Counted from the first letter of the stretch, positions 42,462-52,425 are shown. The stretch is DNA of 64,000 nucleotides from Spirochaetales bacterium (GCA_016342585.1 JAEINK010000006.1:1-64000); one strand, 5' to 3'. Notes: generated by a model from the sequence alone, not told the origin. Translations and numbers: made by a program.

Positions 42462-43367
42462 TTGGAACATTTCGTATCCTTTCTCACAGTTATTGCCATT
42501 TCACTATCTTCAGTCTCTTCTGCCCTGACACTCTGGCTGTATAAAATGTATCACAATAAAGCTTCACTATGGTTTGCCGCGTCTATTGCCGGACTGGGCT
42601 GCTTCCTGATCGAGATCCTTATATGGCGATATGCCGCGATGATTCAACCAATAATCTCTGATCATTTGTATAAGGGGATGTTGTCATTCAGCAACATCTG
42701 GGCATTAGCAGGCGGGGTTCTTGTGTGCTCATCCATGCCAAGATTTGCCATGATTCAGACAGGCGCTTCTCCCTGTTTAAAATGGATCCTTCTGAAATGG
42801 ATACCACCTATCCTTGCATTCATTTCCGGGTTCATGTTTCTAATGAATATATTATATGGCATTGCATTGATAACACTTCAATCCCTGTTATTTTCAACCC
42901 TGACCTTATCCATAATAATTGTAATTTTTTATAGTCATGGAAAAATTCGTCAAAAAAGCAGAAATTATTTTAAGTCAATTATTATTCTTTCCGTGATTTG
43001 CCTTCCTTTTATAATCCTCGATGCCACCGGTCATCCACTTCCATTTTTACCAGCCGATATTATTATTTCACTTTATGCCATTGGAATCTGCATAACCTCC
43101 CTGAATGAAGCAAAGAAATTATTCGGGCAGCCTACCTATCTGCAGAGTAATAAAATCAGCTCCTATTTTTTTGAAAATTATGGTATTTCCAAAAGGGAAA
43201 GAGATGTGGTTGAATTGGTACTCGAAGGTGATTCGAACCAGCAAATTGGAGAGAAATTATTTATTTCTGAAAAAACAGTTGAAAACCATTTAACTTCAAT
43301 CTTTCGTAAAACGAATATAAAAAACAGAATAGAACTCTTCAGGTTGATCCATTCTTCCCGAGATTAG
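42462..43367 (+). CDS. Membrane-anchored LuxR-family regulator
   Basis: The TTG start has AAGGAG 5 bases upstream. The 301-aa protein has about seven hydrophobic segments in residues 1-215 and then a LuxR helix-turn-helix (GISKRERDVVELVLEGDSNQ, FISEKTVENHLTSIFRKTNI). This combination suggests a membrane sensor with a cytoplasmic DNA-binding domain, without phosphorelay parts. The signal and target are unknown; the next gene, a serine hydrolase, is the nearest candidate. Confidence 0.82.
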   Translation: MEHFVSFLTVIAISLSSVSSALTLWLYKMYHNKASLWFAASIAGLGCFLIEILIWRYAAMIQPIISDHLYKGMLSFSNIWALAGGVLVCSSMPRFAMIQTGASPCLKWILLKWIPPILAFISGFMFLMNILYGIALITLQSLLFSTLTLSIIIVIFYSHGKIRQKSRNYFKSIIILSVICLPFIILDATGHPLPFLPADIIISLYAIGICITSLNEAKKLFGQPTYLQSNKISSYFFENYGISKRERDVVELVLEGDSNQQIGEKLFISEKTVENHLTSIFRKTNIKNRIELFRLIHSSRD

Positions 43368-43466
43368 GTTGATACGCAGAAACTTGGACAGAACAGGGGG
43401 AATCCCCTATTAAAATCAATGGATACCCGGATATGAAAAAGACCAAAAGACTCCCATAATCATCAA

Positions 43467-44663
43467 ATGAAAACAACAAGAAATAAATATCGAAGAACCA
43501 GTAAACCGAAGCTGAAAATCGGACTGAAGTTAATTCTGGCCTGGCCTATTGGGATGAGTATTTTATTAACATCCGGATGTACGAGTAATATCCTTTATTT
43601 ACCGCCCCCCGATCATCCATCTACCGCCTTTGAAGAATTACTAACCAATGCTGTTAATGAATTCGAGCTACCGGGAGTTCAGGCAGGTTATCAAATCTCG
43701 GGACAGCTTCCCGTACTGGCCGCCAGCGGTACCTATGATCTAAAACACAATGAGACCAGGATTCATAGTGAACATTCGTTTCATGTGGGCAGCACAACCA
43801 AAATGATAATGGCCGCATTAATAATGCATATGATTGAGCAGGGCAATCTCAGACTGAACGATACAATTGATCAGTGGTTTCCTGATTATCAAGGAGCCTC
43901 CTGCATTACAATTCTACAGTTACTCAATCATACGAGCGGTATAGAAGAGTCAATGTTTAAAAATGTCTGGATTCTGATTGTAACCACTTTGAATAAGAAT
44001 AAAATATGGGATGCAGAAGAGGTAATGGACAGGTTATGGAAACCAAATAAGCTGATAGCCGAATCCGATAGAAGCTTCATTTATTCGAATAATAATTATA
44101 TCCTTCTTGGAATAATTGCTGAGAAAATATACGGAATCAGCTTATCTGACATATTAAATCGGGAGTTTTTTTCCCCTCTGGAAATGTATCATACAGCTCT
44201 CATGCCGGGTTCCGGAGAATCAGCAATTCAACTTGTTCCCGGTTATGATGAATACATTCCCTTTGGTCCTCACCGGATTGGACCTGATAATAAGTCATGG
44301 GACAGCCTAAGTTTTGCGGCAGGAGGGATAGTTTCAAACAGTGCAGATCTCCTTATACTGATGGATGCCCTGTTCCGGGGAGATTTACTGGCTGAAGATT
44401 CCATAAGCAGAATGATGGAGTGGACAGACAGTCGTGATAATGGCAGAGATGACGCCATGATAGGTTACGGCCTGGGGCTGGCACTTTATCAATTAGGAGA
44501 TAAACAGCTCATTGGTCACCCGGGAGGAGGTTTTGGTGGAGAATGTTTTCCCTTCTGGTCACCGGAGACAGATAATACCTACGTGGTGATGTACAACCTG
44601 TCAAGAAAAGACAATCCGGCAGGTAAAGAATTATTAAAAAGAATTATGGAGTTGGGAAAATAA
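43467..44663 (+). CDS. Beta-lactamase-family serine hydrolase, predicted lipoprotein
   Basis: The 398-aa protein has a basic start, a hydrophobic signal and a lipobox ILLTSGC near residue 38. The active-site S-T-T-K is in HVGSTTKM near residue 112, YSN in FIYSNNNY near residue 209, and HPGGG replaces the KTG box. Like the protein at 72-1712, it is a penicillin-binding-protein/esterase-like hydrolase. It is convergent with the dgoD operon: only one base position separates their ends. Confidence 0.86.
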   Translation: MKTTRNKYRRTSKPKLKIGLKLILAWPIGMSILLTSGCTSNILYLPPPDHPSTAFEELLTNAVNEFELPGVQAGYQISGQLPVLAASGTYDLKHNETRIHSEHSFHVGSTTKMIMAALIMHMIEQGNLRLNDTIDQWFPDYQGASCITILQLLNHTSGIEESMFKNVWILIVTTLNKNKIWDAEEVMDRLWKPNKLIAESDRSFIYSNNNYILLGIIAEKIYGISLSDILNREFFSPLEMYHTALMPGSGESAIQLVPGYDEYIPFGPHRIGPDNKSWDSLSFAAGGIVSNSADLLILMDALFRGDLLAEDSISRMMEWTDSRDNGRDDAMIGYGLGLALYQLGDKQLIGHPGGGFGGECFPFWSPETDNTYVVMYNLSRKDNPAGKELLKRIMELGK

Positions 44664-45800
44664 CTACCAATCAATAATCGTATTATCATCCTCTGAATAT
44701 AACCGGGGAGAATCCCAATCTCCGGAGAACGCCCTCTCCTTGATCACACCCTCATTTACAGTTATTCCCAGGCCCGGCCTGTCGGTCAGCTTGATATACC
44801 CATCCTCCACCTCAAAAGGTTTCTCCAGATACCCTTCCCCGAGATCCCACTCCTCCTTCATCCCAAAATGTTCAGCTATCAGGAAGTTGGGAGTACAGGC
44901 AGCCAGCTGAATATTGGCCGCAAGAGAGACAGGCCCCAGGGGGTTATGCGGAGAGAGTTTACAGTAGTAGGTCTCTGCCATGGCGGCAATTTTCTTCACC
45001 TCAAGAATCCCCCCCGCATGGCATAGATCCGGCTGAACAACCGCAACCGTTCCCGACTCGAAGAGGGACCTGAAGGCGCCCCTCCCCACAAGGCGCTCCC
45101 CCGTGGCAATCGACGCCGAAACTGAACTCGTTATACGAGCCATGGCGTCCGTATTCTCGGGCAGGCAGGGCTCCTCGACGAAGAGAGGATAGTAGGCCTC
45201 AATACCTTGAATAACCTGAATGGCCATATCCGGGGAGAGCCGGCCGTGAAAATCAATGGCTATATCCATCTCATCGCCCACCGCCTCACGGATCGCCTTA
45301 AACCGTGCGATCTGGGATTCAATATAGGTTTTTACCCCCCTGTTGGCCATGAAGGGTTCGACTAGAATCTTGATGGCCGTAAACCCCTTCTCCTTTCGTT
45401 CGAGGGCTCTATCTATAATCTTTTCGGTGGTAGCCCCCCAGCAGTGGCCATAGATTCGGATCCGATCCCGGTACATACCGCCAAGCATCTCATAAACAGG
45501 CATATTGTAGTATTTCCCCTTTATATCCCAGAGGGCCTGCTCGATGCCACTTATGGCACTCATAAGGATGACACCTCCGCGATAGAAGGTATTCCGGTAC
45601 ATGGACTGCCAGAGATACTCTATACGCAGGGGATCCTCTCCTATTAAAAAAGAGGCCTGTTCCATGACAGCCGCCTCTACAGTTCTGGCCCGCCCTTCGA
45701 GGATGGGTTCACCCCACCCGATTATCCCCTCATCCGTTGTGATTTTTAAAAAACTCCACCGGGGTTTTACATGAAATACTTCAAGATTTGTTATTTTCAT
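44664..45800 (-). CDS. dgoD: D-galactonate dehydratase-like enolase-superfamily enzyme
   Basis: The 378-aa protein has the DgoD-like pattern: IDFHGR (metal Asp and catalytic His), FVEEPCLPEN, TGERLVGR and SPHNPLGP (second catalytic His), and a C-terminal DWDSPRLYSEDDNTIIDW that parallels E. coli DgoD. It removes water from D-galactonate to give 2-keto-3-deoxygalactonate. It is the last gene of an operon with a DUF5107-TPR protein and an SDR enzyme. Activity toward a related aldonic acid is possible. Confidence 0.87.
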   Translation of the reverse strand: MKITNLEVFHVKPRWSFLKITTDEGIIGWGEPILEGRARTVEAAVMEQASFLIGEDPLRIEYLWQSMYRNTFYRGGVILMSAISGIEQALWDIKGKYYNMPVYEMLGGMYRDRIRIYGHCWGATTEKIIDRALERKEKGFTAIKILVEPFMANRGVKTYIESQIARFKAIREAVGDEMDIAIDFHGRLSPDMAIQVIQGIEAYYPLFVEEPCLPENTDAMARITSSVSASIATGERLVGRGAFRSLFESGTVAVVQPDLCHAGGILEVKKIAAMAETYYCKLSPHNPLGPVSLAANIQLAACTPNFLIAEHFGMKEEWDLGEGYLEKPFEVEDGYIKLTDRPGLGITVNEGVIKERAFSGDWDSPRLYSEDDNTIIDW

Positions 45801-45857
45801 TATTCATACTCACTTTGGTACCGCTCTTCGGAAGTCATGTACCTTGGAATTTACACA

Positions 45858-46673
45858 TTAGAATTTTGTAGAGGACCAGTCTGTGTCCAGATCATTTTCT
45901 GTGATTACGGGCAAGAGGGAGCCTCCATCGATATCCAGACAGGAACCGGTCATGTAGGCAAAATCATCGGAGATAAGATGACCGATCACACGAGCAATTT
46001 CTTCGGGACGGGCAAACCGTTTTAAGGGGATCATCTCCGCCGCCTGATGGATGGGGTCCCCGGCAGGCCACCCCACATCGGTATAACCGGGAGCAATGGA
46101 AACCGCCCGGATATTGTGGGGAGCCAGCTCCATGGCAATATGCCTGGTAAACTTCGCCACGGCCGCCTTGGTAGGCCCATAAATACTGGCCGTAGGCCAG
46201 CAGCCATCCTTCTGATTGGAAGACATATTTAAAATGACCCCGCCGGCTTCCTTCTCAATCATCAGCTGAGCAGCCCGCTGAGCACAAAAAAAAGTACCCT
46301 TCCAGTCAATATTTGTAATCTCATCCCACATATCCTCGGTCACGCCGAGGAAGGGTTTGAATGCGCTGATCCCCGCATTATTTATCAGAAGATCTATCTG
46401 GCCGAAGCGTTCCATAAATTGATCAAAAAGGGAATCGATCTCCCCCTTAATCCCCACATTGGCTCGAAAGACCTCGGCTTCCACACCCAGCTCCCCGGCC
46501 GCCTGTTTTACCTCCAGGGCGGCCTTCCTGCTGCTGTTATAGTTTATACCGACATCCCATCCCCGCCGGGCAAGTTCAAGGATAACCGCCCGGCCGATCC
46601 CCCGGCCCCCGCCGGTAACAAGGGCTTTTTTTCTCACCAAACCGGGGCCCGAATGGTTCTCCATCTTTTTCAC
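45858..46673 (-). CDS. SDR-family dehydrogenase
   Basis: The 271-aa protein has VTGGGRGIGRA near residue 20, INNAGIS near residue 97, catalytic Ser in LNMSSN, and Tyr/Lys in YGPTK near residue 167. The start codon overlaps the stop of the DUF5107 gene by 4 nt (ATGA). It probably oxidises galactose-type sugars before DgoD. Cofactor: the sequence INYNSS after the second strand fits NADP more than NAD, but weakly. Confidence 0.88.
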   Translation of the reverse strand: MKKMENHSGPGLVRKKALVTGGGRGIGRAVILELARRGWDVGINYNSSRKAALEVKQAAGELGVEAEVFRANVGIKGEIDSLFDQFMERFGQIDLLINNAGISAFKPFLGVTEDMWDEITNIDWKGTFFCAQRAAQLMIEKEAGGVILNMSSNQKDGCWPTASIYGPTKAAVAKFTRHIAMELAPHNIRAVSIAPGYTDVGWPAGDPIHQAAEMIPLKRFARPEEIARVIGHLISDDFAYMTGSCLDIDGGSLLPVITENDLDTDWSSTKF

Positions 46674-49600
46674 AGGATTTCTCTTGATAGAAAGCCGGCC
46701 ATATGATGATTTTCGGCTTCCAGGATCTCCTGCAGATACTTCTGACTGAACTCCGCCTGCTCTGTTCCGGCATAACCAAGGCAGAGCATGAAGAGGCAGT
46801 GAATCCTGTTCTTTTCATTGATATCCATATCGAACACCAGAAAGTCCGGGAGGGAGACAGCGAAATAGTCGATCACAAGGTCATCCTCTATATGTTTCTG
46901 CCCATAGTCGAGGAGTTTGTTGAACCGACTGGCGGCATCCTCACCCTTGCCCAGGGCCTTCAGAGCCAGGCCCTGAAAAAAGATCATATGGGGCGGCTGA
47001 TCGTTATAATACATGGCCGAAACAGGTTCGGAAGGTCCCCGGGAAGCAGCCAGAAAGAAAGCCGCAGCCTCTTCCTCCTTTCCGGCCTTTCGGCAAATGA
47101 TTCCGCTAAGGTAATCCAGATCGTTCTCCAGAGTACCGTATAGCTTCCCCTCCCCAAGGTTGTGGGGATAAGCCCGGCATCGTTCAAGTAGTTCCAGGGC
47201 TTTCTCAAAGGCCCCCCGGTTCATCTCCTTAACCGCCAATCCCATAAGCGTCATCTTATACTGAGCCGGCACCTTGCCTTCCCCCCCCTCCCAGGGGTGG
47301 AACTGCCGTGAAGAGATCATCTGCCAGGCCGTCTCATATGCCCCGGTCCCGTTAAGAAGAGAAATATATTCAAGGCAGAGGTCATCCCGCTCCTGGACAG
47401 CCGGCTTGTTCCTGTTCAAAAAACTCAACCGTTCATCCAGAGGATGGTTCATCTTCTTATAGAACTGATCCAGCTCATAGAGGACACGGGCATCGGAAGG
47501 ATCCAGCTCAAAAGCCCGGCCCAGATGGTGGCCGCAGGCCTCACTGTCATTACATTTATTCATCAAAGCCAGAGCAAGGTTTCGATGAACCGTCGGAAAG
47601 CTGTCATCGATTTCGATAGACTTTTTCCACTGGGCGATGGCTTCATCATAGTTTCTAAGACCATAGTTGTAATTGCCAAGATAGTAGTAGGCCCGGCTAT
47701 CTTCCTGATTAACAGCGACACAATCTTTCAGGATACGCATACTCTCATTTTTGGAGGGAAAACATCCATCGGGTGATATTTCTGCCGCGGTCTTCCAGGC
47801 CGCGGGAGCCTTATCACTCTTCATGCGCTCCAGGAGCCAGGCCCGGTGGTAGCTGATAAGAGGTGAGCAGGTCTTCGCGGGCTTGAGGGTGAGGAGTGTA
47901 TCAAGGATTTTTAAACTGTCCTGATAGAAACCTGCCGCCGCATAATCCTGGGAAAGTTCCAGATAATTATTATCGCCTGTTCGCATCAGGGCAATAAAAC
48001 GCCTGCGATAATCATTGGCCTTTACAGGGTCATCCCCGGAAATTTCCATCAGCTCATACAGGGAAGCCCAGTCACCCGGATCAATTGAGCGGGTTAATTC
48101 CGTCAGTGCCCGCACCTTATCGGTGCGTCCCAGTTTTCTGTAAACAGAAGAGAGCAGATTTCGCGCCTTGTGATTATGATAATTCCCCTGGAGGGAGAGC
48201 TTTAAATGTTCTGAAGCGGTCACAAACTCCCCCTTCAGGCAGGTGATGAGACCAAGCTGATAGAAACCCGCGCTCTTGAACGCACTGTTCCAGACTGATT
48301 TATAGAAGGCCGCATAGGCTTCATCCAGGCGGTCCTGATGATAGAGGGCCAGCCCCAGATTAAAGTAGGGTTCCCCGTCATAGGGATTGGGATTCCGGTA
48401 GGTCATTCGCTTTATAGCACGTCTGAAATGGAGTTCCGCCTCCTCATACAGACACCTGCCAAGCAGAAGCCTTCCCATGGCATTGTTATTTCGGATATCA
48501 TCTTCATCCCGGCTCAAAGCCTCTTTATAATAATCCTCGGCCCTTCGGGTGGCGTGCCGATACTGCTCAATATGGAGCCCGGTCAAATAGAGTTCCTCTA
48601 TACTCTTTATCTCAGACGGGGACAGGGCCGCTTCGGCGGGATCCGGCAGGGGTTTGATCCCGGGCGCCTCGGGTGAATAACCGAGCAGGAGATCAGAACC
48701 ACTGTAAAGGAGGATCTTCAGCTCATACGCCTCAACCCCTTCCGGAAGGGGGAGGGAGTGTTCCCAGGATTCTCCCGGGGCAAGAGGCAGCGCCTTCTCA
48801 TAAAGGAGCTCCCCGGACTTAAGGAGTACCACTTTCAGGGCCTCCTGTTTTACAGCCGCATATACCCCGAGACGTATCACCCCCTCTTCCACTTCAAGAT
48901 TTATCGCTCCGTTTTTATCGGCATTCTTTACAGCCCCGATTGAATAATAGGGCATGAAGTACTGGGTGAAAGTTTTCTCCTCGTAGGGTGACAGCCAGGA
49001 GAAATCCGGCTGATTATCGGTAAACATACCGGTCATCAATTCGGCGTAGGGACCATCCTCATCGGTCAGGTTCCGATCCCAGGCCTGCCCGAAGTCACCG
49101 CTCCCCCATACCCACTGTTTCTTGCCTGGAGAGACATGGCGGTCCGCCACATGAAGCATCCCGGCTTTCCTCCCATGGTCATACCCGCCTATGAAGTTGT
49201 AATCCGATTTATGACACATATAGGATGTGGGCACTTTGATATTCTTGTACCGGGAGATATCGACACCCGCCGAATAGTCCATTTTATAGTAGGTCCCCAT
49301 GGCGATGGGGAATCGGGAAACATCCCGTTTGCCATGATCCATTACAGCATTCACATCCGGCGGAAAGACGGACTGATAATCGTCATTAACAACCAGGGCA
49401 GGGTTCGCCCACCAGAGGAACGTACGGGGAAGGTCTGTTCTGTTATAAAGTTTCCCCTTTATCTCAAGGTATGCCTTATCGGGGTGAAGGGTGAACCCGG
49501 CCATTCCCTTGGTTCGGGTCATGAGTTCAACCTCACTCACCCAGAGGGTCATGCTCCCATCATCACACTTCTCAATGGTATAATCCACAGGCTCAAAGGT

Positions 49601-49984
49601 TGAAGGCCTGTGATGCTGAGGCCAGTTGAATTCGATCCCTCCGGAAATCCAGGGACCGGTCAAACCGACAAGGGCGGGTTTTATAACCTGATTATAGTAA
49701 ACAAAATGGTAATCATTTTTCTTATCATAGGCCATCTGGACCCGTCCCCCCAGAGAGGGCATGACCATTATCTTCAGGTATTCATTTTCAAGAAATACAG
49801 CCTCATACTCCTTATCAACCTTCTCATCATGAATCTTATCAATCACCTGATGCGGATAGACAACACCACTGCTCCCCTGATACACCCTCTTCTCCAGGAA
49901 CATGGGGTTCTTATTCGGCTTTCCGGTTTCATAGGTGGGAATGGAGACTCTCTCCTCCCATATCTTCACTCTATTATCTTTCAT
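46670..49984 (-). CDS. DUF5107 protein with long TPR array
   Basis: At 1104 aa from ATG 49984 (AGAGG site upstream; a TTG two codons earlier is less likely). Residues 1-350 match DUF5107 (LKIMVMPSLGGRV, GPWISGGIEFNWPQHHRP, PRTFLWWANPALVVND). This is a beta-sandwich domain of mutarotase-like appearance, with His and Glu clusters that could bind sugar. Residues 460-1100 are helical TPR repeats (EAELHFRRAIKR, YYLGNYNYGLRNYDEAIAQWKKSIE, YELDQFYKK). No signal peptide, so it is cytoplasmic. In the operon with SDR and DgoD it may be a sugar-processing enzyme or a scaffold. Confidence 0.85.
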   Translation of the reverse strand: MKDNRVKIWEERVSIPTYETGKPNKNPMFLEKRVYQGSSGVVYPHQVIDKIHDEKVDKEYEAVFLENEYLKIMVMPSLGGRVQMAYDKKNDYHFVYYNQVIKPALVGLTGPWISGGIEFNWPQHHRPSTFEPVDYTIEKCDDGSMTLWVSEVELMTRTKGMAGFTLHPDKAYLEIKGKLYNRTDLPRTFLWWANPALVVNDDYQSVFPPDVNAVMDHGKRDVSRFPIAMGTYYKMDYSAGVDISRYKNIKVPTSYMCHKSDYNFIGGYDHGRKAGMLHVADRHVSPGKKQWVWGSGDFGQAWDRNLTDEDGPYAELMTGMFTDNQPDFSWLSPYEEKTFTQYFMPYYSIGAVKNADKNGAINLEVEEGVIRLGVYAAVKQEALKVVLLKSGELLYEKALPLAPGESWEHSLPLPEGVEAYELKILLYSGSDLLLGYSPEAPGIKPLPDPAEAALSPSEIKSIEELYLTGLHIEQYRHATRRAEDYYKEALSRDEDDIRNNNAMGRLLLGRCLYEEAELHFRRAIKRMTYRNPNPYDGEPYFNLGLALYHQDRLDEAYAAFYKSVWNSAFKSAGFYQLGLITCLKGEFVTASEHLKLSLQGNYHNHKARNLLSSVYRKLGRTDKVRALTELTRSIDPGDWASLYELMEISGDDPVKANDYRRRFIALMRTGDNNYLELSQDYAAAGFYQDSLKILDTLLTLKPAKTCSPLISYHRAWLLERMKSDKAPAAWKTAAEISPDGCFPSKNESMRILKDCVAVNQEDSRAYYYLGNYNYGLRNYDEAIAQWKKSIEIDDSFPTVHRNLALALMNKCNDSEACGHHLGRAFELDPSDARVLYELDQFYKKMNHPLDERLSFLNRNKPAVQERDDLCLEYISLLNGTGAYETAWQMISSRQFHPWEGGEGKVPAQYKMTLMGLAVKEMNRGAFEKALELLERCRAYPHNLGEGKLYGTLENDLDYLSGIICRKAGKEEEAAAFFLAASRGPSEPVSAMYYNDQPPHMIFFQGLALKALGKGEDAASRFNKLLDYGQKHIEDDLVIDYFAVSLPDFLVFDMDINEKNRIHCLFMLCLGYAGTEQAEFSQKYLQEILEAENHHMAGFLSREIL

Positions 49985-50094
49985 ACACAAGACCTCTACT
50001 AAATTAAAAAATTGTAATTCTATATTAAATCAGGAATAAGCAGATTAAAATGGATAGAATTGCACAAATAACTGGATTATATTAATATAAGATT

Positions 50095-50955
50095 ATGAAA
50101 AAGAAAGACGGGTTCTCCAACCAGATAATGATAGTGGTACCACCGGAGAACTATCAGAAATCAGATGATATAACAGGACAACTCTACCTTACGGATATAG
50201 GAATCTTCCCAAAAGCCGAAGATCATCTCGTTTCAAGGCTGAACGGCTGTGAGTCCGAGGTAATGATAATCTGTACCGGCGGAAACGGATGGTTTGAATT
50301 CGAGGGGAGGCGTTTTGAACTTAAAAAGGATGAAGCCATCATTCTGCCTGCAGGAATACCTCATGAATACGGAACGGCCGAAGGTGAATGGTGGGAGATA
50401 TTCTGGATCCATTTTGGGGGAAATCTATCCGGGGCAATTCGTGACGGGATAAGAGAAAATGAAACCATCGCCCCCTTCCCCCTGCCCTTTGGACAGGAGA
50501 GCAGGCATATTTTTTCACTCATCTGCAGCTCACTTCAGGTGGGAATAAGCCCCATGAAATATGACCTGGCCTGCGCGAGACTCTGGCATTTAATGGGTTC
50601 CATCCGTACCGATCGAAAGGCCGGCTCCGAACTATCCCGGGGAACAATTAATGAGTGCATCTCCATGATGGAGGACAGGATAAACGGCAGCCTGACCCTC
50701 GAAGAGTTAAGTCACCGGATATCCATGACCCCCCAATACCTCTGCCGGCTCTTCAAACAGAAAACAGGGCATACCCCCATGGAGCACTTCACCAGACTCA
50801 AAATCCAGAAGGCCTGCTATCTGCTCGATATGACCTCGGATCAAGTTAATGAAATAAGCAGTCAGATTGGTATCGATGACCCCTACTATTTTACCCGCAC
50901 CTTCAAACGCATCATGGGCACCCCACCCCGAGACTACAGAAACCGTCAGAAATAA
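50095..50955 (+). CDS. AraC-family regulator, cupin type
   Basis: The 286-aa protein has the cupin N-domain (LPAGIPHEYGTAEGEWWEIFWIHFGG) and the AraC HTH (LSHRISMTPQYLCRLFKQKTGHTP, ISSQIGIDDPYYFTRTFKRIMGTPP). It is divergent from the DUF5107-SDR-dgoD operon with 110 bp between, so it probably activates it in response to the sugar. No operator was recognised. Confidence 0.9.
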   Translation: MKKKDGFSNQIMIVVPPENYQKSDDITGQLYLTDIGIFPKAEDHLVSRLNGCESEVMIICTGGNGWFEFEGRRFELKKDEAIILPAGIPHEYGTAEGEWWEIFWIHFGGNLSGAIRDGIRENETIAPFPLPFGQESRHIFSLICSSLQVGISPMKYDLACARLWHLMGSIRTDRKAGSELSRGTINECISMMEDRINGSLTLEELSHRISMTPQYLCRLFKQKTGHTPMEHFTRLKIQKACYLLDMTSDQVNEISSQIGIDDPYYFTRTFKRIMGTPPRDYRNRQK

Positions 50956-51049
50956 TAATTCAATGATTCATCTCCAGGGTGGTTTATAGGCCGTTCCGCC
51001 CGGAGCGCCTGTCCTGTAATGAAATCTGTGCCCGGGGGTAGATATTCAA

Positions 51050-51610
51050 TCATTCCCAGCTGGAAATTAACGCCTCAGTAGCACAATTGAAAGACTCAAC
51101 ACCACCATGTGCCCTGGCGGAAATTTGTGCACCCAAAAGAAAAGAGTAGTAAGCATAAGCCATATTTTCATCGGTATCTGAGAACGTCAACGACCTCTCT
51201 TCCCGTCCCTGTGTAAAAGCGTGTTTATAAATATCTACAGTATTTTTAATTGTAGATTCAAGAACCATACGTGAATTATCCTGAAGAGTGTTCAGATCAG
51301 AACTAATTGTCCCGACAAGACAGAGCTGCTGCTTTACTAAACCTTCCGCAAATATGCCAGCCAATAACCGAAGCTTCGCAGGTGCAGTGCCGGGTCCCTC
51401 TACTATAGTCTTATAACTATTTCCATATGAGTTTTGACATCGCGTTAATAACGCTTCAACAAGATTATTTTTTTTCGGAAAATGATGATGAATGCTAGCC
51501 TTTCGTATACCAACAGCATCACTGATATGCTGATAACTCATTGCATTAAGACCCTGGCGACGAATCAGGTCCTCAGCTACTTCCAGAATTTGATTTTTTG
51601 TATCTATCAT
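51050..51610 (-). CDS. TetR-family regulator
   Basis: I start at ATG 51610 (MIDTKNQIL) because this sits at the usual distance before the HTH; the longer frame to 51628 is also open. The 186-aa protein has the TetR HTH (AEDLIRRQGLNAMSYQHIS, IRKASIHHHFPKKNNL) and a helical ligand domain. It follows the nitroreductase gene on the same strand, separated by a terminator. The likely operator lies before the nitroreductase (52406-52425). Confidence 0.88.
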   Translation of the reverse strand: MIDTKNQILEVAEDLIRRQGLNAMSYQHISDAVGIRKASIHHHFPKKNNLVEALLTRCQNSYGNSYKTIVEGPGTAPAKLRLLAGIFAEGLVKQQLCLVGTISSDLNTLQDNSRMVLESTIKNTVDIYKHAFTQGREERSLTFSDTDENMAYAYYSFLLGAQISARAHGGVESFNCATEALISSWE

Positions 51611-51658
51611 AATTATCGAGGTTACCAACTAGTAAAGGGGATGTCAATATAAGGAAAA

Positions 51659-51699
51659 AAACCCGGCTGTTATAGTGCCATAAAGACAACAACCGGGTT
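51659..51699. terminator. Bidirectional terminator between nitroreductase and TetR genes
   Basis: AACCCGGCTGTT and AACAACCGGGTT form a 12-bp stem with one G-U. A/T runs lie on both sides, with T7 on the minus strand. Confidence 0.78.
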
Positions 51700-51740
51700 T
51701 CTCATTCATATTACTATAGGGGTGTAATAATTATTATCCG

Positions 51741-52370
51741 TTAAACAGTTTCCCAAAAGGCAATATCTTCAATGACCTTTCTGGGACGGGGTTTGGGGGA
51801 TTCCGCGGGATATCCGATGGGCAGTAAATCATGAACAAACCAATCTTTGGGAAGATTTAAATATTCTCCAACACCCTTGCAGTCTGTTGCTCCCACCCAG
51901 CATGAGCCGAGCCCCTGCTGAACAGCCTCAACCGTCATGAAAGAGATAGCAATCATGACATTTTCACCTGCTTTTACTTCCATGATCTCTTTACCCTTTC
52001 TATAGGGGGCAAACATATCATTTTCCATAACAACATCATCGAGAAAATCAACTGTCCAATCGAAACCATCAACATCCATGACAGATTTCAAAGCAGCTCT
52101 CTGCAGATTTTTATTAAAATCTCCAGCTACTCCACAACAAACGATAACAGCCCCTGCTTTACTGACAGCATCCTGATCTCCAGACATCTCACCCATTTTT
52201 TCGATTTTTGCTCTATCCTGAACAACAACAAATCTCCAGGGCTGGACATTACCCCAGGAAGGAGCACGCCTGGCAGCCTCCAGGACTTTTTCAATCTTTT
52301 CCTTTTCAATTGGTTTGTCTTCCCATTTTCTGATACTCACCCTTTCAACAATTAACTGCTCAAGTTCCAT
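51741..52370 (-). CDS. Nitroreductase-family flavoprotein
   Basis: I start at ATG 52370, preceded by GGAGAGG. The 209-aa protein has the FMN-binding family marks: RVSIRKWEDKPIE near the start, ARRAPSWGNVQPWRFVVV near residue 34, and GLGSCWVGA near residue 155. It reduces nitro compounds, quinones or similar electrophiles with NAD(P)H. A TetR regulator next door and a palindrome upstream suggest induction by such compounds. Confidence 0.9.
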   Translation of the reverse strand: MELEQLIVERVSIRKWEDKPIEKEKIEKVLEAARRAPSWGNVQPWRFVVVQDRAKIEKMGEMSGDQDAVSKAGAVIVCCGVAGDFNKNLQRAALKSVMDVDGFDWTVDFLDDVVMENDMFAPYRKGKEIMEVKAGENVMIAISFMTVEAVQQGLGSCWVGATDCKGVGEYLNLPKDWFVHDLLPIGYPAESPKPRPRKVIEDIAFWETV

Positions 52371-52405
52371 AAACCTCTCCATATATTAGTGTTTCTGTCA
52401 TCTAT

Positions 52406-52425
52406 CCTACCTTCCTATAGGTAGG
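52406..52425. promoter_or_regulatory. Palindromic operator before the nitroreductase gene
   Basis: CCTACC (52406-52411) and GGTAGG (52420-52425) are perfect inverted arms with 8 bp between, 36 bp upstream of the ATG. The size and position suit the TetR protein encoded downstream. Confidence 0.6.
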
